A stretch of DNA of 5,190 nt, taken from NCBI GenBank assembly GCA_937996755.1, contig CALKUS010000026.1, positions 1 to 5,190 of the forward strand, in the 5' to 3' direction. This document shows, in pieces, positions 5,181 through 5,190 of the stretch (position 1 is its first letter; each line of letters opens with the position of its first letter). This DNA comes from an uncultured Pseudomonadota bacterium. Lineage in GTDB: Bacteria > Pseudomonadota > Gammaproteobacteria > Xanthomonadales > Ahniellaceae. The notes below the pieces were generated by a model. The model worked only from the letters and a program-made list of their open reading frames with translations, was not told where the DNA came from and did no database searches. The position numbers and the translations under genes were made by a program.

Positions 5181-5190
5181 AGATCGGAAG
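5181..5190 (+). other. Illumina adapter remnant at the contig end
   Basis: The window ends exactly with AGATCGGAAG, the first ten bases of the standard TruSeq adapter (AGATCGGAAGAGC). A chance match of ten bases at the very last position is unlikely. It points to an untrimmed read-through read forming the end of the contig, so the terminal sequence is not biological. Confidence 0.85.

Noticed and set aside
4671..5190. A novel transposase-aldolase fusion enzyme
   Set aside because: Both parts are incomplete and lack essential domains, the join sits on a short word plausible in both families, and the contig ends in adapter sequence. A chimera explains it better.

Overview
The window looks like a short-read contig from a GC-rich gammaproteobacterium. 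I would guess Xanthomonadaceae/Lysobacteraceae from the secreted Asp-box/PKD protein, the YhdP C-terminus and the repeat-rich intergenic DNA, but no marker gene confirms this. The central part (about 440 to 4940) reads as plausible genomic DNA. Both ends look like artificial joins of unrelated coding fragments, and the last ten bases match the start of the common Illumina adapter.

Layout. Positions 14-3124 (minus) hold one long open frame. It has a signal peptide, about twelve Asp-box (BNR) beta-propeller repeats and a PKD domain. It then passes in frame through about 15 residues resembling the end of a TalC-type transaldolase, and ends in the C-terminus of the AsmA-like envelope protein YhdP. 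Positions 3125-3563 are noncoding: a leader with several hairpins in front of the secreted protein, then a 23-bp direct repeat and three copies of TGGGTGTCC. Positions 3564-4642 (minus) hold two tightly coupled genes whose sequence is visibly less GC-rich: a 156-residue HEXXH putative metallopeptidase-like protein, then a 203-residue exported protein with four cysteines. They overlap by four bases and look like a toxin/immunity or enzyme/inhibitor pair.

From 4671 (plus) an IS110-family transposase starts with a good ribosome binding site and the DEDD residues. At about 4944-4960 it changes in frame into a class II fructose-bisphosphate aldolase fragment. At about 5091-5102 that changes again into an 80-base piece that looks coding on the opposite strand, followed by adapter sequence.

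The genes do not form one pathway. The two-gene module at 3564-4642 is the best candidate for new biology. The striking gene fusions are better explained as assembly chimeras and should not be read as new domain architectures unless reads span the joins.
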